Origin: Planobispora longispora
GTDB lineage: Bacteria > Actinomycetota > Actinomycetes > Streptosporangiales > Streptosporangiaceae
Direction: 5' to 3'
DNA length: 64,000 nt
NCBI RefSeq assembly: GCF_016863135.1
Contig: NZ_BOOH01000003.1
Location: 62,001 to 126,000, forward strand
The position numbers and the translations under genes are program-made. The notes under the pieces are model-generated. The model was not told the origin of the DNA. It saw only the letters and a list, made by a program, of their open reading frames with translations, and ran no database searches. Below, in pieces: positions 53,144 to 61,382 of the stretch (positions within the stretch are counted from its first letter, which is position 1; each line of letters opens with the position of its first letter).

Positions 53144-54501
53144 GGAACCGCATCTGGATCAACCTCGGCTTCTTCGCGGTGCTCGGCGTCGTGATGACCG
53201 TGTGGGCGTTCACCAGCATCATCAAGCTGGACATCATCGAGCGGCCGTACCGGATCAACGCGGAGTTCGTCTCCTCCCCCGGCCTGGTGCGCGGCTTCGA
53301 CGTGGCCTATCTCGGCGTGCGGATCGGCCGGATCGACGACGTGGCGCTGGCCCCCGGGAAGATCGTGGTGGCGCTGAGCATCGACCGCGAGGTGCGGATC
53401 CCCCGGGGCGTCACCGCCGAGGTGCGCCGCAAGTCCGCGATCGGCGAGCCGTACGTGGAGATCTCCCCGCCGAAGGCCGGCGTCGGGGGCGAGGTCATGC
53501 CTCCGGGCGCGACGATCCCGCTGTCCAGCACGTCGGTCCCGCTCGACTACCGCAGGCTGTTCGAGGGGGTCGGCAAGCTGCTGAACGCGGTGCCGCCGCA
53601 GGACGCCCAGACCATCGTGAACGAGCTGGCGGCGGGCCTGGACGGCCGTACGACGTCGATCCGGGAGATCGTGGACAACACCCACGACCTGACCACCACG
53701 CTCGCCGAGAACACCCGGCTGCTGGACGACCTGTCGGTGAACCTGACCCGGCTGACCGGCACGTTGGCCGGCAAGCGGGAGGAGCTCGCGTCGGGCGTGA
53801 CGGATCTGGCGGGCGTGACCCGGTCGATCCGGGACTCGCGCCGGCAGCTGCACGCCTTCCTCGACCACGGGCCGGGTTTCTTCCGCCAGGTGGACCGCCT
53901 GCTCAACGTCGCGCGCCCCGGCCTGTCCTGCACGCTGATGGCGGCGGGGATGCGGCAGGGCGTGGTGTTCACCGCCCGCAACCAGGCGCACATCAGCCAC
54001 CTGTTGCGGACGGTCCCGACCACCCAGGCCCTGCTGGCCGACACGACCGAGAGGCACGCCGGCGGCCTGTACGGAAGGGTCACGTTCATCTTCAGCGTCC
54101 CGGGCGGGCCCAAGGTGGCCGAGGAGTACCGGGGGCCGCTGGCCCCGCCGGCCACGCCGAAGCTCCGGTCCTGTCCCAAGGGCGCGCCGGTCCCGGACGA
54201 CAGGCGGACCGACGAGGACGAGGACACCGGTCCCCATCCCGACGGGTCCGACATCACCGACGACGTGTCGGACGAGTCGTCCGCGTCGCCGGAGGAGAGC
54301 GAGGGCCCGCTGGAGGCCGAGGGCCCGGAGACCGGGGAACCGCAGGGACGCGCCGAGGCCGGCGACGCCGATGTGAGCGCCGGCTCCGCCCAGGACTACA
54401 CCCCCTTCGTCGTCGCGATCTTCCTTGCCGTCGTCGTCTCCGGCGGCGTGCTCGGCTGGATCATCGTCGGCCGAGCCGCCCGCCGCCGTGAACAGGAGTA
54501 G
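53140..54501 (+). CDS. mceF: Mce-family protein F with C-terminal membrane segment
   Basis: 453 residues: N-terminal anchor (about 7-27), MCE domain (AEFVSSPGLVRGFDVAYLGVRIGRIDDV) and helical region to ~320. A very acidic low-complexity segment follows (DDRRTDEDEDTGPHPDGSDITDD..., about 350-425), then a second hydrophobic helix at 428-449 (TPFVVAIFLAVVVSGGVLGWIIVG) with a basic tail RAARRREQE. Standard Mce proteins have a single N-terminal anchor, so both ends of this one would be in the membrane. Confidence 0.9.
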   Translation: MRNRIWINLGFFAVLGVVMTVWAFTSIIKLDIIERPYRINAEFVSSPGLVRGFDVAYLGVRIGRIDDVALAPGKIVVALSIDREVRIPRGVTAEVRRKSAIGEPYVEISPPKAGVGGEVMPPGATIPLSSTSVPLDYRRLFEGVGKLLNAVPPQDAQTIVNELAAGLDGRTTSIREIVDNTHDLTTTLAENTRLLDDLSVNLTRLTGTLAGKREELASGVTDLAGVTRSIRDSRRQLHAFLDHGPGFFRQVDRLLNVARPGLSCTLMAAGMRQGVVFTARNQAHISHLLRTVPTTQALLADTTERHAGGLYGRVTFIFSVPGGPKVAEEYRGPLAPPATPKLRSCPKGAPVPDDRRTDEDEDTGPHPDGSDITDDVSDESSASPEESEGPLEAEGPETGEPQGRAEAGDADVSAGSAQDYTPFVVAIFLAVVVSGGVLGWIIVGRAARRREQE

Positions 54502-54504
54502 CAG

Positions 54505-55311
54505 ATGAGCCCGACCCCCCAGCGGACCGAGGACCTCGCCGAGGAGATCTTGCCGGACCGCGCCGAGCCCGCCGCCGTCCCGGACGCGGACGACGCCGCC
54601 GGGAGTGAGGCGGCGAAGGAGGACGCGGCGGCGGAGGCCATGACCGCCGAGAAGGACGCGGCGGCTGAGGGGGACGCGGCGGCTGAGGGGGACGGGACCG
54701 GGTCTGCGGGCGGGAGGCTCGCGGGGTTCGCGGCGTGGCGGGGGCGGTTGATCGGCGCGGTCGTGGCGATGGCGGCCGCGGGGGCGGTGGCCTTCGGGGT
54801 GATCCAGTGGATGTCGGCCGACCGGCTGGCCGACCGGCTCTCCACCGAGAAGGCCGAGCGGCTCGCGGTGTCCACCCGGGCCGGGGAGTTCGCCGTGGCG
54901 CTGCAGACCTACGACTACAACGATCTCCAGACCTACCGGGACCACGTGTTCAACCTGTCGGGCGAGGACTTCGAGAAGACCTACGACCAGGCGTTCAGCC
55001 CCCTCGAAAGCGTGATCACCGCGATGAGGGCGTCCTCGACGGCCTCGATCCGGGGCGTCTACGTCGGCGAGGTGGCCGAGGGGCGGGCCAAGGCCATCAC
55101 GATCGTCGACTCCCAGGTGAAGAGCACCGCGGGCACCCGCCGCCTGCTCGGCACCTACATGGAGCTGGGCCTGATCAAGATCGGCGGCCAGTGGAAGGTG
55201 AACGACGCGACGGTGATGGGCGCCGCCGACGAGCTCCTGACGGACCCGGACGGCAAGGAGATCACCCAGCCCGAGCCCTCTCCCAGCCCCGGCAAGAAGA
55301 AGGACAAGTGA
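54505..55311 (+). CDS. Mce-associated membrane protein
   Basis: 268 residues: an acidic Ala/Glu-rich cytoplasmic N-terminus with short repeats (EGDAAAEGD), one membrane segment (about 87-108) and an extracytoplasmic domain of the Mas/NTF2-like type (VALQTYDYNDLQTYRDHVFNLSGEDFEKTYDQAF). Such proteins usually end mce operons and stabilise the Mce complex. Starts 3 nt after mceF. The C-terminus is Lys/Pro-rich. Confidence 0.87.
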   Translation: MSPTPQRTEDLAEEILPDRAEPAAVPDADDAAGSEAAKEDAAAEAMTAEKDAAAEGDAAAEGDGTGSAGGRLAGFAAWRGRLIGAVVAMAAAGAVAFGVIQWMSADRLADRLSTEKAERLAVSTRAGEFAVALQTYDYNDLQTYRDHVFNLSGEDFEKTYDQAFSPLESVITAMRASSTASIRGVYVGEVAEGRAKAITIVDSQVKSTAGTRRLLGTYMELGLIKIGGQWKVNDATVMGAADELLTDPDGKEITQPEPSPSPGKKKDK

Positions 55312-55343
55312 CAGGACATAAATCCATATATCGCTAGAACCTC

Positions 55344-55349
55344 TAGTCT
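55344..55349 (+). promoter_or_regulatory. -10-like hexamer TAGTCT, leaderless promoter
   Basis: TAGTCT ends 6 nt before the GTG at 55356 of the phosphopantetheinyl transferase gene, in a locally AT-rich stretch with no Shine-Dalgarno. Confidence 0.5.
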
Positions 55350-55355
55350 GACCTC

Positions 55356-56114
55356 GTGCACGCTTCCCTGGCGCTTGCCGCCCCCACCGACGAGATCTAC
55401 TCCCCCGCCGGGATGGCCCTGCTCACCGAGACCGAACGCGAGCGGGCGGCGCGTTTCGTGCGGGAGTCCGACCGCCGTGACTTCGTCGCGGCCCACGTCC
55501 TCGTACGGCGGTGCGCGGCCCGGCTCACCGGCGTGCCCGAGGACCGGCTGACCCTGCTGCAGATCTGCGAGTACCACGGCCCCGGGCACGGCAGGCCGTA
55601 CCTGGCGGAGATCCCCCGGCTCGGCGTCAGCCTCAGCCACTGCCACGGGTACGTGTGCGCGGCGGCGGGGCCCGGCCGGGTCGGCGTGGACGCCGAGCGC
55701 GTCCCTCCCGGCCCCCTCAACGAGGACCTGGCCGCCCAGATCCTGAGCGGCGTGGAACAGCCCCTGGTCCGCGACAACGACACGCTGATCCGCCTGTGGG
55801 TCCGCAAGGAGGCGCTCGTCAAGCGCGGGGAGCTGACCCTGGACGCCCTGCGCGCGACGGATCTGTCCGCGCTGCCCCTGGACTCCGCCGGGGAGCCCCG
55901 CGCCCTGGAGTGGGAGGGCAGGCACCTGCTGGAGTGGCGGGCCGCTCCCGCGGTCTCCTCCGGGCGCCCGGAGGCCGCGGCGGGGGCGCAGGACGCGAGA
56001 AGCCCGGAGGAGACGGCGGAGGCGCAGGACGCGAGAGGACTGGCGGACCAGGATGTAATGGTCTGCGTGATCTCCGACCATCCTGTCACCTTCGGCGAGG
56101 GCGCCGGAGGGTGA
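55356..56114 (+). CDS. 4'-phosphopantetheinyl transferase, Sfp type
   Basis: 252 residues. Transfers phosphopantetheine from CoA to carrier proteins of polyketide, peptide or fatty-acid synthases. Motifs: GVSLSHCHGYVCAA, the Mg-binding GVDAE (near residue 111) and WVRKEALVK (near 148). The C-terminus (205-245) contains a short repeat AQDAR. No biosynthetic cluster is adjacent, so it is probably a general activating enzyme. Starts with a leaderless-type GTG. Confidence 0.9.
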   Translation: MHASLALAAPTDEIYSPAGMALLTETERERAARFVRESDRRDFVAAHVLVRRCAARLTGVPEDRLTLLQICEYHGPGHGRPYLAEIPRLGVSLSHCHGYVCAAAGPGRVGVDAERVPPGPLNEDLAAQILSGVEQPLVRDNDTLIRLWVRKEALVKRGELTLDALRATDLSALPLDSAGEPRALEWEGRHLLEWRAAPAVSSGRPEAAAGAQDARSPEETAEAQDARGLADQDVMVCVISDHPVTFGEGAGG

Positions 56115-56157
56115 CGGTCTCCCCTCGCCGGGGAAATACCGGTGTCATCGTCTGAGG

Positions 56158-56163
56158 TAGGTT
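56158..56163 (+). promoter_or_regulatory. -10-like hexamer TAGGTT, leaderless promoter of marR-type gene
   Basis: TAGGTT ends 6 nt before the ATG at 56170; no Shine-Dalgarno is present. Confidence 0.5.
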
Positions 56164-56169
56164 CGTTTC

Positions 56170-56634
56170 ATGAACACCGAGGAGCCCCGGTGGCTCAGTC
56201 CGCTCGAACAGCGGGCCTGGCGCACTCACCTCGCCGCGCACAAGCTCCTTGAGCACCGGCTCGACCGCGAGCTGCAGGCGTTCGGGCTCTCCCTGAACGA
56301 CTACGAGATCCTCGTCAACCTCTCGGAGAGCCCCGGCCACCGCATGCGCATGAGCGACCTGGCCGACGCCACCATCCAGTCGCGCAGCCGCCTGTCCCAC
56401 CAGATCTCCCGGATGGAGGCGGCCGACCTGGTCTCCAGGGAGACCTGCCCCGACGACCGGCGCGGCACCTTCGCCGTGCTCACCGAGCACGGCTGGCAGA
56501 CCATCCAGAAGGTCGCGCCGCACCACGTGACGAACGTGCGCGAGCACTTCATCGACCTGCTCACCGACGACCAGCTCCACGAGCTGGAGGCGTCCTACGC
56601 CCCGGTGGTCAAGCACCTCAAGAGCCTGCGGTGA
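56170..56634 (+). CDS. MarR-family transcriptional regulator
   Basis: 154-residue winged-helix regulator. LNDYEILVNLSESPGHRMRMSDLADATIQSRSRLSHQISRMEAADLVSRETCPDDRRGTF covers recognition helix and wing. Lies just upstream of the LprG-P55 pair on the same strand, with its own promoter-like hexamer. Ligand and targets are unknown; control of the neighbouring export genes is possible. Confidence 0.9.
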   Translation: MNTEEPRWLSPLEQRAWRTHLAAHKLLEHRLDRELQAFGLSLNDYEILVNLSESPGHRMRMSDLADATIQSRSRLSHQISRMEAADLVSRETCPDDRRGTFAVLTEHGWQTIQKVAPHHVTNVREHFIDLLTDDQLHELEASYAPVVKHLKSLR

Positions 56635-56682
56635 AGCGAAACCGATACCGCAGTGTCCTCCCCTAGGTGACCGGGCGCTCGC

Positions 56683-56688
56683 TACGAT
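56683..56688 (+). promoter_or_regulatory. -10-like hexamer TACGAT, leaderless promoter of lprG
   Basis: TACGAT ends 6 nt before the ATG at 56695; no Shine-Dalgarno is present. Confidence 0.45.
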
Positions 56689-56694
56689 CCGGCC

Positions 56695-57381
56695 ATGTCT
56701 GCTCGACGGATCTTCATCGCCGCGGTGATCTCCGCGCTCTCCCTGCTCACCGCCTGCACCGGCGGGGGCTCCGACGGGACGGCCGCGCTCCCCGGCGGTC
56801 CCGACCTGGTCAAGAAGTCCGCGGAGGCGATGCGGACGGTCAAGTCCACCGCGTTCACCATGGAGACCGAGGGCAGTCCCGCGGTCCAGGTGAAGAAGGC
56901 GGCGGGCCGGCTCAGCGCGGGCGGTGACGCCGACGGAACGATCCAGGTCGACATGGCGGGCAGCCTGCTGGAGATCGAGTTCTTCCTGGTGGGAGACACC
57001 GTGCACTTCAAGGGGGTGACCGGCGGCTTCCAGAAGATGTCGCGGTCCCAGCTCTCGGCGATCTACGACCCCTCGGCCATCCTCAACCCGGCCAAGGGGG
57101 TCGTCCAGCTCCTGTCCAACGCGCTGGACCCGAAGGCGCAGGGTGAGGAGAAGGTCGGCGGCGCCGACGCCTACCGGGTCTCGGCCACGCTCTCCCAGCA
57201 GATCCTCGCCACCATGGTGCCGGGGCTCACGCAGAGCGTGAACGGCACCCTCTGGATCGACAAGGCCACCAGCCGCCTGCTCAAGGCGGACCTTCCGCTG
57301 AACGGCGGCAAGGTGATCGTCACCTTCACCGACTACGACGTGCCGGTCCAGGTGACGCCCCCGGCGGAAGCGACGCCGTGA
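56695..57381 (+). CDS. lprG: LppX/LprAFG-family lipoprotein (LprG-like)
   Basis: 228 residues. Lipobox LLTAC (Cys21) anchors it outside the membrane. The rest is the LppX/LprG lipid-carrier fold ([44 protein letters not shown]). In mycobacteria LprG (Rv1411c) carries triacylglycerides and lipoarabinomannan and works with the MFS exporter P55 (Rv1410c) encoded next to it. The same pair is present here: the next gene overlaps by GTGA. Confidence 0.9.
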   Translation: MSARRIFIAAVISALSLLTACTGGGSDGTAALPGGPDLVKKSAEAMRTVKSTAFTMETEGSPAVQVKKAAGRLSAGGDADGTIQVDMAGSLLEIEFFLVGDTVHFKGVTGGFQKMSRSQLSAIYDPSAILNPAKGVVQLLSNALDPKAQGEEKVGGADAYRVSATLSQQILATMVPGLTQSVNGTLWIDKATSRLLKADLPLNGGKVIVTFTDYDVPVQVTPPAEATP

Positions 57382-58934
57382 CCTCCCCCGCACTCCTCGA
57401 CCGCGACGGGGCCGTCCGGCGGCGCGTCGCCCTCGGCGTCGGCGGCACCGCCGTGCTGCTGGCCGCGCTGGACGCCTACGTCGTCGTCACCGTCCTGATC
57501 GACATCGCCGAGGACCTCGACGTCCCGCAGAACCACCTGGAGCGGGCCACCCCGATCGTCACCGGCTTCCTGCTCGGCTACATCGCGGCCATGCCGCTGC
57601 TCGGCCAGCTCTCCGACCGGTACGGCAGACGCCCGCTCATCCACCTGTGCCTGGCGGGCTTCGCGATCGGCTCGGTCGTCACCGCGCTCGCCGAGACGGT
57701 CCCCTGGCTGGTCGCCGGCCGCACCGTGCAGGGCATCGCGGGCGGCGCCCTGCTGCCGATCACCATGGCGCTGATCGGCGACCTGTGGGACGAACGCGGC
57801 CGCCCGGTCGCCCTCGGCGCGGTCGGCGCCGCCCAGGAGCTCGGCAGCGTCCTGGGCCCGCTGTACGGCGCGGGCCTGGCCGCTCTGGTCCCGGTCACCC
57901 TGGAGCTGGGCGGCGTCCAGCTGGGCGGCTGGCGGTCGATCTTCTGGCTGAACATCCCGCTGGTGGCCGTGGCGGCGGTGTTCGTCCACCGCTCGGTGCC
58001 GCCGCCCGTGCGGAACGGCGCCCCGCCCGCCCGGGTGGACGTGGCCGGCGGCCTGCTGCTGGCCCTGTCGCTGGGCCTGCTGGTGGCCGGGCTCTACAAC
58101 CCCGACCCGAGTGAGTCCGTGCTGCCCCCGTGGGGCCTGCCGCTGATCGCCGCCGGGGCGGCGGCGGGGGTCGCGTTCGTGCTGTGGGAGATGCGCGCCC
58201 GGACCCGGCTGGTGGAGATGGCCGGGGTGCTGCGCGGCCCGTTCTTCGCCACGCTCGGGGTGAGCTTCCTGACCGGGGCGGCGCTGCTGGTCACCCTCGT
58301 GGACGTGCAGCTGTCGGCGCAGACGCTGCTGAAGCTGGAGACGCTGGACGGCGCGCTGGTGCTGTCCCGCTTCCTCATCGCGCTCTCGGTGGCGGCCCTG
58401 CTCGGCGGGTGGCTGGCCCACCGGTACGGCGAGCGCCCGGTGGCGGTCGCCGGGCTGGCCGTGGCCGCGGTCGGATACGTCCGCATCGGCCAGTGGCCGC
58501 TGGATCTGGCCTCCGCGGGATACCGCATGGACGTCGACCTGGTGGTGGCCGGGCTCGGCCTCGGCGTGGTTATCGCGCCGGTCTCCTCCGCGGTGCTGCG
58601 CGCCGTACCGGCCGCCCAGCACGGCGTGGCGTCGGCGGCGGTGGTCGTGGCCCGGATGATGGGCATGCTGCTGGGCGTGGCGGGCCTGTCCGCCTGGGGC
58701 TTCCACCGCTTCCAGTCGCTCACCGCCCACCTGGACACGCCGCTGCCGTTCGGCGTGGAACCCGATGTCTACGCCAAGCAGCTGGCGGAGTACGAGGCGC
58801 TGGTGCGGGCCGCCCTGCACACCGAGTACAGCGAGATCTTCCTGATCACCGCGGGCCTGTGCGCCGCGGGCGTGCTGGTCGCGCTGCTGCTGCCCGGCAG
58901 GAAGGCCGACGGGCCGGTCCCGGCGTCCGCCTGA
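57378..58934 (+). CDS. MFS transporter, P55-like
   Basis: 518-residue major facilitator with about 14 hydrophobic segments. The MFS signature is [15 protein letters not shown] after the second helix; an early acidic residue in [14 protein letters not shown] matches the drug-transporter group. Its GTG overlaps the lprG stop, reproducing the LprG-P55 operon that exports lipids and confers drug tolerance in mycobacteria. The stop lies 4 bp from that of a convergent OhrR-like gene. Confidence 0.92.
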   Translation: MTSPALLDRDGAVRRRVALGVGGTAVLLAALDAYVVVTVLIDIAEDLDVPQNHLERATPIVTGFLLGYIAAMPLLGQLSDRYGRRPLIHLCLAGFAIGSVVTALAETVPWLVAGRTVQGIAGGALLPITMALIGDLWDERGRPVALGAVGAAQELGSVLGPLYGAGLAALVPVTLELGGVQLGGWRSIFWLNIPLVAVAAVFVHRSVPPPVRNGAPPARVDVAGGLLLALSLGLLVAGLYNPDPSESVLPPWGLPLIAAGAAAGVAFVLWEMRARTRLVEMAGVLRGPFFATLGVSFLTGAALLVTLVDVQLSAQTLLKLETLDGALVLSRFLIALSVAALLGGWLAHRYGERPVAVAGLAVAAVGYVRIGQWPLDLASAGYRMDVDLVVAGLGLGVVIAPVSSAVLRAVPAAQHGVASAAVVVARMMGMLLGVAGLSAWGFHRFQSLTAHLDTPLPFGVEPDVYAKQLAEYEALVRAALHTEYSEIFLITAGLCAAGVLVALLLPGRKADGPVPASA

Positions 58935-58938
58935 GCCG

Positions 58939-59397
58939 TCAGCCCGGACGCGCGCCGCCGGCCGCGGCGATCACCCGCGTCAGCGCCTGGTGCAGGCCCT
59001 GGAGCTCGGCCACGTCCATTCCCAGGCGCTCGACGATGGCCGCGGGGATCTTCTCGGCCTGTTCGCGCAGCGCGCGTCCCTCGCCGGTCAGGGTCACCGC
59101 CAGCGAGCGCTCGTCGGCGCGGGAACGTCGGCGCTCGATCAGTCCGGCGGCCTCCAGGCGCTTGAGCAGCGGTGACAGCGTGGCGGGCTCGAGCTGCAGC
59201 AGGCGGCTGAGGTCCTTGACCGACAGCGGCGCGCGCTGCCACAGCGCCAGCATCACCAGGTACTGCGGGTGGGTCAGCCCCATCGGCTCCAGCACCGGCC
59301 GGTACAGGCCGATCACCGATCGCGAGGCGACGGCCAGGGCGAAGCAGACCTGATTCTCCAGCGACAGCGGATCGGCAATGTCACCAATGTCACTCAT
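58939..59397 (-). CDS. ohrR: OhrR-like MarR-family redox regulator
   Basis: About 152 residues. Close to OhrR: NQVCFALAVASRSVIGLYRPVLEPMGLTHPQYLVMLALW contains the reactive cysteine (Cys18) that senses organic peroxides, followed by VKDLSRLLQLEPATLSPLLKRLEAAGLIERRRSRADERS. GGAGG lies 5 nt before the ATG at 59397. No ohr peroxidase gene is in the window. A near-perfect palindrome 38 bp upstream is the likely operator and could also control the divergent small membrane protein. Confidence 0.88.
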   Translation of the reverse strand: MSDIGDIADPLSLENQVCFALAVASRSVIGLYRPVLEPMGLTHPQYLVMLALWQRAPLSVKDLSRLLQLEPATLSPLLKRLEAAGLIERRRSRADERSLAVTLTGEGRALREQAEKIPAAIVERLGMDVAELQGLHQALTRVIAAAGGARPG

Positions 59398-59434
59398 TCG
59401 CACCTCCGTCAGCAGTCCTCCCATACTATCCCTT

Positions 59435-59461
59435 TTAGTACACTAACAGTTAGTGGACTAA
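59435..59461. promoter_or_regulatory. 27-bp near-perfect palindrome, putative OhrR operator
   Basis: Two 13-bp arms, TTAGTACACTAAC and GTTAGTGGACTAA, around a single A, with one mismatch. It lies between the OhrR-like gene and the divergent small membrane protein gene. Confidence 0.75.
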
Positions 59462-59584
59462 TGATTAATGGTCAACCCGACCGCCCCTCCCCCTCCGGTT
59501 CCCCTGGCCCGAAAAGGGCAGGAGGAACCGGACTCTTAATAACAAACCCGACACCGTCCGTCGCCCGCCGCCGAGGAGCCCGCC

Positions 59585-59770
59585 ATGGCACGCCAGAAGC
59601 GAAAGAGCCTGGAGGAGCGGATCGCCGACCGCCAGGCGCAGCGCCCGCCCCTGAAGGGGGACAAGCACTTCGAGCACGGTCCCGCCAAATGGCTGTTCAT
59701 CGCCATCATGGTGTTCATCGTGCTGATCCACCTCGTCGGCCTCGTCATCGTCATGATCACGGAGACCTGA
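59585..59770 (+). CDS. Small single-pass membrane protein
   Basis: 61 residues: a basic/acidic N-terminal half (ARQKRKSLEERIADRQAQRP) and one hydrophobic helix at about 37-57 (WLFIAIMVFIVLIHLVGLVIVMI). No family is recognised. It is divergent from the OhrR-like gene and may share its operator. Confidence 0.65.
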   Translation: MARQKRKSLEERIADRQAQRPPLKGDKHFEHGPAKWLFIAIMVFIVLIHLVGLVIVMITET

Positions 59771-59889
59771 CCCGCCCGGGGTCCGGAGGCGGCGGATCCT
59801 GCGGGCCGGTCGCCGAGTCCGTGACGGCGTCGAGATCGCTTCACGCCGGACCGCGGAGATCGGCCGGGCCGTGGGAGGCCGCGGCGCGG

Positions 59890-60756
59890 TCAGGAGACGG
59901 GGAGGCGCCGGTTCAGGAGGTCGAGGGCCGTCTCGGTGGCGCCGTCGGCCGGGAGGTAGACGATCAGGCGCTGCTCGCCGGCGCCGGACACCTCCAGGCT
60001 CTCGTACGCCAGCAGCAGCTCGCCCGCCAGGGGGTGCGCCCACCGCTCGACGCCCGTACGCCCGGGGAGCGCGCCCTGGACCGCGAAGCGGCCGCTGAAC
60101 GGGGAGCCGGCGGCGGCGGTCAGCTCCTCGGCGAGAACCGCCGCGTGGAAGTCGCCGAGGGACGCCGCGGCCCTGAGATCGGCGGCCCGCTCGTCGGCGA
60201 CGCGGTCCCAGTCGGGGAAGGCCTCGCGCGCCCGGGCGTCGGTGAAGACGAACCGGGTGAGGTTGGGGAGGCCGGGAGGGGCTGCCTCCAGCAGGCCGAG
60301 CGGGCCCGCGAGCCGGCCGTACCCCGCCGTGAAGGCGAGCAGCTCGCCCAGCTGGTTCACCACCAGCGCCGGAGCCGGTTCGAGCCGGTCCAGCAGCGCC
60401 CGAACCGTGGGCCGCACCGTGCGGGCCGGCGGCGCGACGTTCTGGCAGGCGCCGCCCGTCGTCGCCTTGACGAGGCGGTGGAGGTGGATCCGCTCGTCGG
60501 GGGAGAGGCCCAGCGCGTCGGCGAGCGCGGCGAGGATCTCGCCGGAGGGACGGCGGTCGCGCCCCTGCTCCAGCCGCGTGAGGTACTCAACGCTGACCCC
60601 GGCGAGCGTGGCCAGCTCGGCCCGGCGCAGTCCGGGGGTGCGGCGGCGCGAGCCGCCGGGGAGCCCCACGGCGGCCGGCACGACGGCCTCCCGCCGGGAG
60701 CGCAGGAACGCGCCCAGCTCGTTGCCTCCCGTGGCGGCCGATCCGTTGCCTCCCAT
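59890..60756 (-). CDS. XRE-family regulator with MmyB-like ligand domain
   Basis: 288 residues. The N-terminal Cro/C1 helix-turn-helix is RRAELATLAGVSVEYLTRLEQGRDRRPSGEILAALADALGLS (about 42-85), preceded by the SRRRTPGLRR motif of this actinobacterial subfamily. The C-terminal MmyB-like domain (about 105-275) contains LVVNQLGELLAFTAGYGRL and FVFTDARAREAFPDW. A TAGACT hexamer 7 nt before the ATG suggests a leaderless start. It is divergent from a PPOX-type oxidoreductase, which such regulators often control. Confidence 0.88.
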   Translation of the reverse strand: MGGNGSAATGGNELGAFLRSRREAVVPAAVGLPGGSRRRTPGLRRAELATLAGVSVEYLTRLEQGRDRRPSGEILAALADALGLSPDERIHLHRLVKATTGGACQNVAPPARTVRPTVRALLDRLEPAPALVVNQLGELLAFTAGYGRLAGPLGLLEAAPPGLPNLTRFVFTDARAREAFPDWDRVADERAADLRAAASLGDFHAAVLAEELTAAAGSPFSGRFAVQGALPGRTGVERWAHPLAGELLLAYESLEVSGAGEQRLIVYLPADGATETALDLLNRRLPVS

Positions 60757-60763
60757 GGCGGGG

Positions 60764-60769
60764 AGTCTA
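60764..60769 (-). promoter_or_regulatory. -10-like hexamer TAGACT (minus strand), XRE gene
   Basis: Read on the minus strand, TAGACT ends 7 nt before the ATG at 60756, with no Shine-Dalgarno. Confidence 0.45.
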
Positions 60770-60864
60770 TTCGGCGCGCGACGGCCCGAAGCGATCGTGG
60801 CCCCGCCGGGGCCAGTCTCACCGCGGCCTCCCTGTCCGGAGACCGGCCCGGCAGGCTCGTTCCC

Positions 60865-61299
60865 ATGAGCGCATTCACCGACGGCGAAGTCGCCTACCTG
60901 ACCAAGCAGCCGCTGGGACGCCTCGCCACGGTCGGCCGGGACGGCCGGCCGGCGGTCCGGCCGGTGGGGGTCGTCTACGATCCCGAGGCCGAGGCGATCG
61001 TGATCGGCGGCGCCGCCGGCACCGGCATGGCGGGGAGCAAGAAGTTCCGCGACGCCCGGGACCACCCCGACGTGGCCTTCGTCATCGACGACATCGCGGC
61101 CGTGGACCCGTGGACGCCGCGCGGGATCGAGATCCGGGGGCACGCGGAGACGTACGACGAGGGCGGGGAGCGGGTGGGCGAGCGCCTCGGCGCGCCGTTC
61201 CCGTTCGATCCCGCGTGGATCCTGATCCGCCCGCGGCGGATCCTGTCGTGGGGCATCGACAACGGCTCCTACGAGATGTCGGCACGCGACGTGTCCTGA
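60865..61299 (+). CDS. PPOX-class pyridoxamine-oxidase-like / F420-dependent family protein
   Basis: 144-residue split-barrel flavin/F420-binding protein: MSAFTDGEVAYLTKQPLGRLATVGRDGRPAVRPVGVVYD and IEIRGHAETYDEGG. Members reduce small molecules using F420H2 or FMN; the substrate is unknown. It lies between the divergent XRE regulator and an aldo/keto reductase, a common redox pairing. The long frame upstream of this ATG is not coding. Confidence 0.87.
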   Translation: MSAFTDGEVAYLTKQPLGRLATVGRDGRPAVRPVGVVYDPEAEAIVIGGAAGTGMAGSKKFRDARDHPDVAFVIDDIAAVDPWTPRGIEIRGHAETYDEGGERVGERLGAPFPFDPAWILIRPRRILSWGIDNGSYEMSARDVS

Positions 61300-61382
61300 G
61301 ACGGCGCGGTCCGCGCGACGCCCGCGCGGTTCCGGTGAACCCGGAAGACCCGAGACCCGAGACCCGAGAAAGAGGATCTTCT

